A stretch of DNA of 64,000 nucleotides from an uncultured Bacteroidales bacterium (lineage in GTDB: Bacteria > Bacteroidota > Bacteroidia > Bacteroidales > UBA932). The notes beneath the pieces were generated by a model, which saw only the letters and a program-made list of their open reading frames with translations, was not told the origin of the DNA and ran no database searches. This document shows positions 57,513-64,000 of this stretch, piece after piece. Both the position numbers and the translations under genes were made by a program. The DNA lies in NCBI GenBank assembly GCA_905235085.1, contig CAJOKD010000003.1, forward strand, positions 51,608-115,607, given 5' to 3'. The stretch's first letter is position 1. Each line of letters opens with the position of its first letter.

Positions 57513-58601
57513 TCAGGAGACCTTGCCGGTGCCTTCCAGTTCGAGCAGCAGTTCCGGACGGCAGATATCAGCTATCAGGAAATGCATCGGAACCCCTTTC
57601 CAATGGCCTTCGAGGCACTGTGCGATCGTGTCCGCATCTTCCGGATATTTCACATAGACCCTGACGATGTCGAAGTCGAACCTGCTGTATCCTGCTCCGA
57701 TGTTAGAAGGAGCCACAAGATGCTCCACGACATCGATAAGTCCTTCGCTCTGTACTTTTGCGTCCTTAGAGAACTCGCTGTTCTCTCCCTTTATGGATGC
57801 CGTGCCGGAGACATATACCGTATCCCCGAGCAGCCTGGCCCTTTCGAATTTGGGCGTGGTGCGGACTTCCTGACGGCCTGCTTCCAGCACCTTGCCGGAA
57901 TATTTGTGTGCAGGAACCTGGATAGGATTGTCGATAGGCTTGCTGACGGCTGAGGAATCCTTGACGGCATAGACGCAGACCATAACCCCTCCTGCCGAGC
58001 AGCCAATCCCGGTAGCAGCCGGATAACCGCCGCTCCAGTCAGCATCCTTGTAGAAGGCAGACCTTGCGTCATTGAACATCTGGTAGTTCTGCAGGCCGTC
58101 GTTCACCTGCGTGATATGGTCGATATAGTTCCACTGGCGGACTATATCCGATGGCGAAAAGCCCTCAGCATCAAGTATTTCCCTAATCCTTGAAAAAACC
58201 TTGGCGCTTTGTTCCCCGACATCGCCCGCTTCCGGGAAATGGATGCCCTGTGAAATCAGTTCTGTCCCGTCCGTAGAATTCAGCAGAAGGTAGTCTCCGT
58301 TGCATTCTATCTCTCCCGCTCCCTTAATGGACAGAACCTCGGCCGTAAGCCTTCCGCTAACCGGCGCCTGTGCCACGAAACTTACGAGAGGCTTGTCTTC
58401 GCCCAGATACTCCCGGCAAACTTCCTGGAGAGTCTTGTCGTATGCAAGGTACTCTTCCAGATTCCCTGCATCGTAGAAGAACACGATGCTCAGGGTGGTA
58501 AGGGGATTCTCTATCTGTCCGATGATATCCCTGCACTGGGCATCCAGCGCAGCGTCCGATAGGGAGGTCAGTACCGTGACTATTTTCTCGGTCATTGGCA
58601 T
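57513..58601 (-). CDS. RidA-superfamily protein resembling chorismatases (FkbO/Hyg5 type)
   Basis: The 362-residue product, counted from ATG 58601 (MPMTEK; ATG 58595 is also possible, and the further in-frame TTG at 58613 is unlikely), has a two-part layout. The middle contains IVRQWNYIDHITQ, then LQNYQMFNDARSAFY and GGYPAATGIGCSAGG. The C-terminal RidA-like domain has FERARLLGDTVYVSGTASIKG. I recall the RxWNYI...YQxFNxxR...PAATxIG series from FkbO/Hyg5 chorismatases, which hydrolyse chorismate to dihydroxy-diene or 3-hydroxybenzoate products. Activity here is inferred. It is the first gene before cutC. Confidence 0.7.
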   Translation of the reverse strand: MPMTEKIVTVLTSLSDAALDAQCRDIIGQIENPLTTLSIVFFYDAGNLEEYLAYDKTLQEVCREYLGEDKPLVSFVAQAPVSGRLTAEVLSIKGAGEIECNGDYLLLNSTDGTELISQGIHFPEAGDVGEQSAKVFSRIREILDAEGFSPSDIVRQWNYIDHITQVNDGLQNYQMFNDARSAFYKDADWSGGYPAATGIGCSAGGVMVCVYAVKDSSAVSKPIDNPIQVPAHKYSGKVLEAGRQEVRTTPKFERARLLGDTVYVSGTASIKGENSEFSKDAKVQSEGLIDVVEHLVAPSNIGAGYSRFDFDIVRVYVKYPEDADTIAQCLEGHWKGVPMHFLIADICRPELLLELEGTGKVS

Positions 58602-58697
58602 TCTTTCTTTCAAAGTCCTGCAAATATCGGAAAAATAATCCTAAGTGAAACTATAATTAATGGCTACGAAGAAGGATGTCATACCAACTTTTGGTGA

Positions 58698-58728
58698 TTG
58701 TATGCCCCGGGTAGGGGAATTAACTTTG
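58698..58728 (+). promoter_or_regulatory. Promoter of the feoAB gene (TTG-N20-TAACTTTG)
   Basis: The -33 TTG (58698-58700) and -7 TAACTTTG (58721-58728) are 20 nt apart. The -7 box ends five bases before ATG 58734, and the in-frame upstream start at 58698 would lie inside the promoter. Confidence 0.7.
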
Positions 58729-58733
58729 CAGCG

Positions 58734-60812
58734 ATGAAATTATCAGAGTTACAGACAGGAGCTTCCGGAATAGTAGAAAAGGTGGGCGGGACAGGCAGTT
58801 TCCACAAGAGGCTCATCGAAATGGGCTTCGTGCCCGGGAAGAAGGTTGAGGTGATCATGAACGCTCCCCTTAAGGATCCCGTTGAATATGAGATACTTGG
58901 CTATAAGGTGTCTCTCCGGCGCGAAGAGGCGGCATTGATCGAAGTCTCTTCCGAGGAGGAATATAACAGGAAAAATGACCGGCCCATCAGGGTGGCCCTC
59001 GTAGGCAATCCCAACTGCGGCAAGACTTCCATCTTCAACCTGGCTTCCGGCAGTCACGAACACGTCGGAAACTACAGTGGTGTAACCGTCGATGCCAAGG
59101 AAGGGCGTTTCGAATGGAAGGGCAGGAAGATCCTTTTCGTGGACCTTCCGGGGACATATTCCCTTTCCGCCTTTTCCCCTGAGGAGAAGTTCGTCCGGGA
59201 CAATCTCGTCGGAAACGTCCCTGACGTGGTCATCAATGTCGTGGATGCTTCCAACCTGGAAAGGAACCTCTACCTTACCACGCAGGTGAAGGATATGAAT
59301 CTCAGGACCGTGATGGCCCTGAACATGTACGATGAACTGAAGGCGAGGGGAGACAGTATCGACACAAGGAAGCTCGGGCGGTTGCTGGGTATGCCGGTAT
59401 GTCCGACGGTCGGCAGGACCGGGGAAGGTATTCCGGAGCTTTTGGACACTGTGCTGGATGTCTATGACAATGCCTCCGAAAGCGACCCGGTGTCCATAGA
59501 CAAGATCATCGAGGGCGATGACTCTGACTCCGCCAGGATCGAACTGAGATACAACTTCATACACGACGTGCTTTCCAAGACCTATGTCCGCCATATCGAG
59601 CCGGTGGGGGATAAGTCGTGGACGGAAAAGATAGATTCTGTGGTCACCAACAAATGGGCGGCCTTCCCGATATTCATTGTCATCCTCTACTTGATATTCA
59701 AGGCCACTTTCTCCCTCGGGAACTATCCTATGAACTGGATAGACTTCCTGGTAGGTAAATTCGGGGAGCTCGTGGCGACGTTCATGAAAGACGGATGGCT
59801 CAAGGACCTTGTGGTCGATGGAGTGGTGGCAGGCGTCGGCAGCGTGCTTGTATTCCTGCCTAACATATTGATACTTTATTTCTTCCTGTCAATCATGGAA
59901 GACACGGGGTATATGGCGCGTGCGGCATTCATCATGGATCGCCTGATGCACAGGATAGGCCTTCACGGCAAATCCTTCATTCCGATGGTCATGGGATTCG
60001 GGTGCAACGTGCCGGCAATAATGGCAACCAGGGCGATAGAGAGTCGGAAGAGCAGGCTGATAACCATAGCCATAATTCCTTTCATGTCGTGCGCAGGCCG
60101 ACTCCCTATCTTCGTCCTGCTTGCAGGGGCCTTCTTCCCTCGCAGTTCGGCAATGGCGCTGCTGGGGATCTATTTCCTCGGAGTATTGTTCGCTATCCTG
60201 TCGGCAGCCATCCTTAGCCGTTTCATCAAGGAAGACAACCTACCGTTCGTGATGGAGCTTCCGCCGTACCGTGTCCCTACCGGAAAGGCCGTCTGGCGCC
60301 ATACATGGGAGAAGGGCAAGCAATATCTTGAGAAAATGGCCACCACCATCCTTATCGGATCCGTTGTGATCTGGTGCCTGGGATATTTCCCTCGCTCCGA
60401 CAAAGGGGAGGCCTACCAGCAGGAGCATTCCTACATAGGCCAGTTCGGCAAGGCGGTTTCTCCTGCGATGGAGCCGCTCGGATTCAGCTGGAAGATGGAC
60501 ATCAGCCTGCTGTCGGGTGTCGTCGCCAAGGAGCTTGTGGTAAGTACCCTGGGTGTCATGTACGCTTCCGACGGAACGGCCACAGAGGACAATACTCAGC
60601 TCCAGTCTGCACTGGCCGGCTCGATCAGCCTTCCTGCTGCAGTCGCTTTCATGATATTCATACTCTTGTATTTCCCTTGCATAGCGACATTCGTGGCCAT
60701 CAAGAACGAGACAGGAAAATGGCGCTGGGCGATTGCGATCTGCGTATATACTATGCTGCTTGCCTGGTTGATAGCCTTCGTGGGCTTCCATATCACGGCA
60801 TTGTTTGTCTGA
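58734..60812 (+). CDS. feoB: FeoA-FeoB fusion ferrous iron transporter
   Basis: The 692-residue protein has an N-terminal FeoA SH3-like domain (about 1-72; MKLSELQTGASGIVEKV, LIEMGFVPGKKVEV), then a complete FeoB G-domain. G1 is GNPNCGKT (91-98), G3 is DLPG (137-140) and G4 is NMYD (197-200). The permease follows with DTGYMARAAFIMDRLMHRIG, GFGCNVPAIMATRAIES, MSCAGRLPIFVLL and VVAKELVVSTLGVMY. It imports Fe2+ across the inner membrane using GTP. ATG 58734 is chosen because the longer frame includes the promoter. The hemerythrin and LuxR genes follow with a separate promoter. Confidence 0.97.
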   Translation: MKLSELQTGASGIVEKVGGTGSFHKRLIEMGFVPGKKVEVIMNAPLKDPVEYEILGYKVSLRREEAALIEVSSEEEYNRKNDRPIRVALVGNPNCGKTSIFNLASGSHEHVGNYSGVTVDAKEGRFEWKGRKILFVDLPGTYSLSAFSPEEKFVRDNLVGNVPDVVINVVDASNLERNLYLTTQVKDMNLRTVMALNMYDELKARGDSIDTRKLGRLLGMPVCPTVGRTGEGIPELLDTVLDVYDNASESDPVSIDKIIEGDDSDSARIELRYNFIHDVLSKTYVRHIEPVGDKSWTEKIDSVVTNKWAAFPIFIVILYLIFKATFSLGNYPMNWIDFLVGKFGELVATFMKDGWLKDLVVDGVVAGVGSVLVFLPNILILYFFLSIMEDTGYMARAAFIMDRLMHRIGLHGKSFIPMVMGFGCNVPAIMATRAIESRKSRLITIAIIPFMSCAGRLPIFVLLAGAFFPRSSAMALLGIYFLGVLFAILSAAILSRFIKEDNLPFVMELPPYRVPTGKAVWRHTWEKGKQYLEKMATTILIGSVVIWCLGYFPRSDKGEAYQQEHSYIGQFGKAVSPAMEPLGFSWKMDISLLSGVVAKELVVSTLGVMYASDGTATEDNTQLQSALAGSISLPAAVAFMIFILLYFPCIATFVAIKNETGKWRWAIAICVYTMLLAWLIAFVGFHITALFV

Positions 60813-60834
60813 TGGGCTAAAAATAGTATTTTTG
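60804..60834 (+). promoter_or_regulatory. Promoter of the hemerythrin-luxR pair (TTTG-N19-TATTTTTG)
   Basis: The -33 TTTG (60804-60807) lies in the last codons of feoAB, and the -7 TATTTTTG (60827-60834) is 19 nt further. The -7 box ends four bases before ATG 60839, so the message is probably leaderless. Confidence 0.75.
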
Positions 60835-60838
60835 CGAT

Positions 60839-61528
60839 ATGAAAGAAATACTGACTCCGGACACCGTCCTTTCGGATATGATAGATTACGATTTCGGCCT
60901 GCTCCAGGTCGTATCAAGGATAGGCCTCGACCTGAAGTATTCAGGGTTGAGGATCTCCGATGCCTGCGCCGGAAGCGGCATAGACCCGGGCACCTTCCTG
61001 CTGATATGCAAAGTCTATTCTTCCGATGGATTCGTGCCGTCCAAAACCGAGATAGCTTCCGGAAATATTTCGGACATAATACGTTATCTCCACGGGTCGC
61101 ACCTCTATTACACCGGTGCGGCGCTCTCCAGCCTGGAAGCGTTCTTCGACCGTCTCATCGCTCCTTGCGAGGAGAAGCGCCGGGAAGTTATCCGTCGGTT
61201 CTGCACGGATTACCGGGATGAACTGGTCAAGCATTTCGCGTACGAAGAAGAAGTAGTCTTTCCTTACATCGAGTCCCTGCAGTCCGGAAAGACAGTCGAG
61301 GGTTATTCAATCTCCAGCTTCGAGGAGCATCACGACAACGTGGAAGAGAAGCTGGAGGATATGAAGAACATAGTGATGAAGTATCTTCCTGCCGAGTGTG
61401 ACAATTCCGGAAAGATTGCGGTTCTGCTTTCCATATATCACCTTCAGGACGATCTCCGTCGCCATACCTACGTCGAGAACGGCATCCTTGTCCCTATGGT
61501 CACCAATCTGGAAAGCAATGGAAGATAG
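60839..61528 (+). CDS. Hemerythrin-domain protein, YtfE/ScdA (RIC)-like
   Basis: The 229-residue cytoplasmic protein starts with a DUF542-like segment (MKEILTPDTVLSDMIDYDFG) but lacks the usual Cys pair of that domain. The hemerythrin four-helix bundle places metal ligands in YLHGSHLYY, LVKHFAYEEEVVFPYIE, FEEHHDNVEEKLED and LRRHTYVENGILVPM, giving several His/Glu for a di-iron site. RIC proteins repair iron-sulfur clusters or handle NO damage. The location after feoAB supports an iron or redox role. It overlaps the regulator gene by 11 bp. Confidence 0.8.
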   Translation: MKEILTPDTVLSDMIDYDFGLLQVVSRIGLDLKYSGLRISDACAGSGIDPGTFLLICKVYSSDGFVPSKTEIASGNISDIIRYLHGSHLYYTGAALSSLEAFFDRLIAPCEEKRREVIRRFCTDYRDELVKHFAYEEEVVFPYIESLQSGKTVEGYSISSFEEHHDNVEEKLEDMKNIVMKYLPAECDNSGKIAVLLSIYHLQDDLRRHTYVENGILVPMVTNLESNGR

Positions 61529-62120
61529 GAAGTCGGTAGCTTTGATAATTCCGTCCTACATCGTAGCGAAGGGTCTGGAAACCATACTGGATGCGACAGG
61601 GGAGTTTCTGGTATCCGAGAATATCTACGACTGTTCCCGAAGCGGGAAGGCCAGGCTCAGGAATATAGATCCGGATATAGTCGTAATCGATCCGGCGGTC
61701 CTGGATTTCCAGGGGCGGAAGGAAGGGCGGATGATGATAGGGGAACTGTGCGATTCGGTCGTCCTTGCCCTGGAAGGCCCTGCGGTGAATGACGAAATCC
61801 TACGTCAATATGACGGTTCCATCTCCTTGTATGACAGCCCTTCAGCACTTGTCCGCAAGCTACACAATGCCATTGATTCCAGGCAGGCTGAACCATTCTC
61901 CGACAGTGGCGAACTCTCTGTCAGGGAGAAAGAGATCCTGGTCTGCGTCGCGCAGGGTATGCTCAACAAGGAAATCGCAGACAAGTTCAACATTTCCATC
62001 TACACGGTTATATCCCACCGCAAGAACATTACTCGCAAGACTGGCATCAAAACAGTCGCAGGCCTGACCGTCTATGCGCTGCTCAACAACCTGATAGACA
62101 TAGGTTCGGTTCAGTCTTGA
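61518..62120 (+). CDS. LuxR-type response regulator with degenerate receiver
   Basis: The frame opens at 61398 inside the hemerythrin gene, but ATG 61518 gives a sensible 200-residue product, MEDRKSVALIIPSYIVAKGL. The N-terminal half resembles a receiver with Asp58 in DIVVIDPAVLDF but lacks the acidic pair after strand 1 (ALIIPSY). The C-terminal half (about 135-190) is a LuxR HTH: ELSVREKEILVCVAQGMLNKE and YTVISHRKNITRKTGI. Phosphorylation may therefore be absent or modified. Overlap with the hemerythrin gene suggests they respond together, perhaps to NO or iron. Confidence 0.85.
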   Translation: MEDRKSVALIIPSYIVAKGLETILDATGEFLVSENIYDCSRSGKARLRNIDPDIVVIDPAVLDFQGRKEGRMMIGELCDSVVLALEGPAVNDEILRQYDGSISLYDSPSALVRKLHNAIDSRQAEPFSDSGELSVREKEILVCVAQGMLNKEIADKFNISIYTVISHRKNITRKTGIKTVAGLTVYALLNNLIDIGSVQS

Positions 62121-62146
62121 CAGGCTTGATTATTTTCCTATATTTG
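62117..62146 (+). promoter_or_regulatory. Promoter of the exported esterase gene (TTG-N19-TATATTTG)
   Basis: The -33 TTG (62117-62119) overlaps the end of the regulator gene and the -7 TATATTTG (62139-62146) is 19 nt further. The -7 box ends four bases before ATG 62151. Confidence 0.75.
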
Positions 62147-62150
62147 CGAT

Positions 62151-62948
62151 ATGAAGAGAATTACGATAGCACTGCTGTGTCTCCTTATGTCGCTGGCTGC
62201 GCTGGGACAGGATGTCAGTTATGTCCTTGACAAGGATATTTCCTATTCGACCAAGAAAGATGCCTATTCGAAGAAAAGGCTGAAGCTGGATATCTACCAT
62301 CCGCGTAGGGGAGGGGACTGTCCGGTCTTGGTCTGGTTCCACGGCGGGGGACTCACCGGAGGGCACAAGTCGGTCCCGGAAGCTCTTAAGGAGCAGGGAC
62401 TTGTGGTAGTCGCCGTGAATTACCGGCTCCTGCCTGCCGTGACCGTGAGGGATGCCATCGACGATGCCGCGGAAGCTGTCGCCTGGACTTTCAGGAATAT
62501 CTCCAGCTACGGAGGCTCTCCTTCAAGGATCTATGTCTCCGGGCATTCGGCCGGCGGATATCTGACAATGATGCTCGGGTTCGACAAGGAATACCTGGCC
62601 AGATATGGGGCGGATGCAGATGCAATCGCCGCCCTGCTACCACTCAGCGGCCAGGCTATCAGCCATTTCGCCTATCGGGATATGAACGGGATGGGAGCCC
62701 TTCAGCCTATTGTCGATGAATATGCTCCGCTGTACTGGGTGCGAAAGGACTGTCCGCCGACTCTTCTTGTGACAGGGGACCGGGAGGATGAACTCTATGG
62801 GAGATACGAGGAGAATGCCTATCTCTGGCGTATGATGAAACTCAGCGGCCATCCGTCCGTCACACTGGTCGAGCACAAGGGCACCAACCACAACACGATG
62901 CTCGCTCCCGGCCTCGCCGATGTGCTGGATTATATCAAAACGAAGTAG
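62151..62948 (+). CDS. Exported alpha/beta hydrolase (esterase/lipase family)
   Basis: The 265-residue product has a signal peptide (MKRITIALLCLLMSLAALGQ). Motifs are the oxyanion-hole HGGG in VWFHGGGLTGGH, nucleophile elbow VSGHSAGGYLTMM (GxSxG), an acid in VTGDREDELYG and a terminal His in KGTNHNTML. This is the hormone-sensitive-lipase-like, BD-FAE-type arrangement common in glycan-degrading Bacteroidota. Substrate is unknown; acetyl or feruloyl esters of glycans are likely. It is transcribed convergently to the rRNA operon, separated by several hairpins. Confidence 0.88.
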   Translation: MKRITIALLCLLMSLAALGQDVSYVLDKDISYSTKKDAYSKKRLKLDIYHPRRGGDCPVLVWFHGGGLTGGHKSVPEALKEQGLVVVAVNYRLLPAVTVRDAIDDAAEAVAWTFRNISSYGGSPSRIYVSGHSAGGYLTMMLGFDKEYLARYGADADAIAALLPLSGQAISHFAYRDMNGMGALQPIVDEYAPLYWVRKDCPPTLLVTGDREDELYGRYEENAYLWRMMKLSGHPSVTLVEHKGTNHNTMLAPGLADVLDYIKTK

Positions 62949-62961
62949 TTTTTGGTACATA

Positions 62962-63000
62962 TCAAGAGATTAGCCGCCCTTCGGGCGACTTTTCTCTTGA
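62962..63000 (+). terminator. Stem-loop after the esterase gene
   Basis: TCAAGAGA (62962-62969) with TCTCTTGA (62993-63000) encloses an inner CGCCC/GGGCG stem. It follows the esterase stop by 13 nt and is the first of several hairpins before the rRNA operon. Confidence 0.6.
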
Positions 63001-63040
63001 TGTCCACCAGCAAAGAAAACGCAGACGAGGCTCTGCCTCC

Positions 63041-63101
63041 TTTTGTTTTTATGCCAGACCTGTCAAGTGCAAGCACTATCAGACCTGGCATAAAAACAAA
63101 A
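63041..63101. repeat. Long inverted repeat (17-bp arms) with nested stem
   Basis: TTTTGTTTTTATGCCAG (63041-63057) and CTGGCATAAAAACAAAA (63085-63101) are perfect complements, with an inner AGTGC/GCACT pair in the loop. It is symmetrical, so it can act on either strand; T-runs at both ends make it a bidirectional terminator between the convergent esterase gene and the rRNA transcript. Confidence 0.75.
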
Positions 63102-63123
63102 ATGCCGCACGCAAGTGCGGCAT
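63102..63123 (-). terminator. Intrinsic terminator of the 16S-tRNA-Ile-tRNA-Ala transcript
   Basis: ATGCCGCAC (63102-63110) and GTGCGGCAT (63115-63123) form a perfect 9-bp stem with a 4-nt loop. On the minus strand it is followed at once by TTTTTGTTTTT. It lies about 22 nt after the tRNA-Ala 3' end, where a 23S gene would normally begin. Confidence 0.85.
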
Positions 63124-63145
63124 CTGCTATTTTCATTGCATCGGG

Positions 63146-63218
63146 TGGAGATAAAGAGATTCGAACTCTTGACCCCCTGCTTGCAAAGCAGGTGCTCTAC
63201 CAACTGAGCTATACCCCC
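63146..63218 (-). tRNA. tRNA-Ala (anticodon TGC)
   Basis: The 73-nt minus-strand tRNA has acceptor GGGGGTA/TATCTCC (with G-U pairs) and discriminator A. The D-arm has GCTCAGTTGGTAGAGC, the anticodon stem-loop CCTGCTTTGCAAGCAGG has anticodon TGC, and the T-arm has AGAGTTCGAATCTCT. CCA is not encoded (CCC follows). It is the second tRNA of the ribosomal operon. Confidence 0.95.
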
Positions 63219-63224
63219 TTTCAG

Positions 63225-63298
63225 TAGGCCCTGGCAGAGTTGAACTGCCGACCTCTACATTATCAGTGTAGCGCTCTAACCAACTGAGCTAAGAGCCT
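63225..63298 (-). tRNA. tRNA-Ile (anticodon GAT)
   Basis: The 74-nt minus-strand tRNA has acceptor AGGCTCT/AGGGCCT with discriminator A, anticodon stem CTACA/TGTAG, loop CTGATAA (anticodon GAT) and T-arm GCAGTTCAACTCTGC. It sits 6 nt upstream of tRNA-Ala and about 75 nt after 16S rRNA, the usual spacer order. Confidence 0.95.
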
Positions 63299-63373
63299 GT
63301 ATAATAAAGAAAGATTAGTACGGCAAAATACCGTTCACCTTGTACGAGCGCGCCGCTGCCAGGACTGACTCCA

Positions 63374-64000
<627 letters not shown>

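Overview
The window comes from a Bacteroidota chromosome, almost certainly order Bacteroidales. The evidence is: SusC/SusD and BACON-domain outer-membrane genes; promoters of the Bacteroidota type (TTTG or TTG, then about 19-20 nt, then TAnnTTTG); no Shine-Dalgarno sequences; rplM beginning MDTLSYKT; and a partial 16S rRNA gene ending at the usual CCTTTGAGT primer site. Base composition is moderately GC-rich apart from two AT-rich islands. An uncultured gut or rumen lineage such as Candidatus Cryptobacteroides is a guess only.

Layout. 1-2.2 kb: truncated M16 peptidase gene, smpB, and metK behind what looks like a SAM-II (SAM_alpha) riboswitch. 2.2-7.3 kb: Oar-like TonB-dependent receptor and a BACON/OB-fold lipoprotein with an internal tandem duplication. 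7.3-15 kb: cysS, purL and three uncharacterised exported proteins. 15-21.9 kb: BACON-SGNH lipoprotein, exported esterase, nagB, a NagB-PIG-L fusion and a zinc metallopeptidase. 21.9-24.7 kb: tRNA-Leu followed by an AT-rich accessory island with a serpin and small, partly broken genes. 24.7-30.7 kb: GH106-type glycosidase, PA14-metallophosphoesterase lipoprotein, pyrH, frr. 30.7-34.0 kb: an aromatic amino-acid operon (aminotransferase, tyrA, DAHP synthase-chorismate mutase) preceded by a Tyr-rich leader peptide and mutually exclusive antiterminator and terminator hairpins. 34.0-44.1 kb: SusC, SusD, surface lipoprotein, subtilisin-like protease and lipocalin-like lipoprotein, suggesting peptide uptake. 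44.1-47.9 kb: lpxK and dusB, separated by two AT-rich genes flanked by an 18-bp direct repeat. 47.9-51 kb: rplM-rpsI-rpsB-tsf. 51-54.8 kb: cyclophilin, GH20 hexosaminidase and a split chromate-type transporter. 54.8-62.9 kb: a FeoB paralogue with a degenerate GTPase domain, cutC, a chorismatase-like RidA protein, a canonical FeoA-FeoB fusion, a hemerythrin-like protein, a LuxR regulator and an esterase. 63.1-64 kb (minus strand): 16S rRNA 3' part, tRNA-Ile, tRNA-Ala, then a strong terminator where 23S rRNA would be expected.

Main observations. (1) A complete tyrosine-type ribosome-mediated attenuator is visible in the sequence at 30.70-30.88 kb. (2) A SAM-II-like aptamer precedes metK. (3) A FeoB-like permease has lost its P-loop and G-motifs and gained a Cys-rich N-terminus. 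(4) An rRNA operon appears to end after tRNA-Ala. (5) Several genes have the -7 box only 4-7 nt before the start codon, implying leaderless mRNAs.

All calls rest on reading the sequence and remembered family features. No database search was run.
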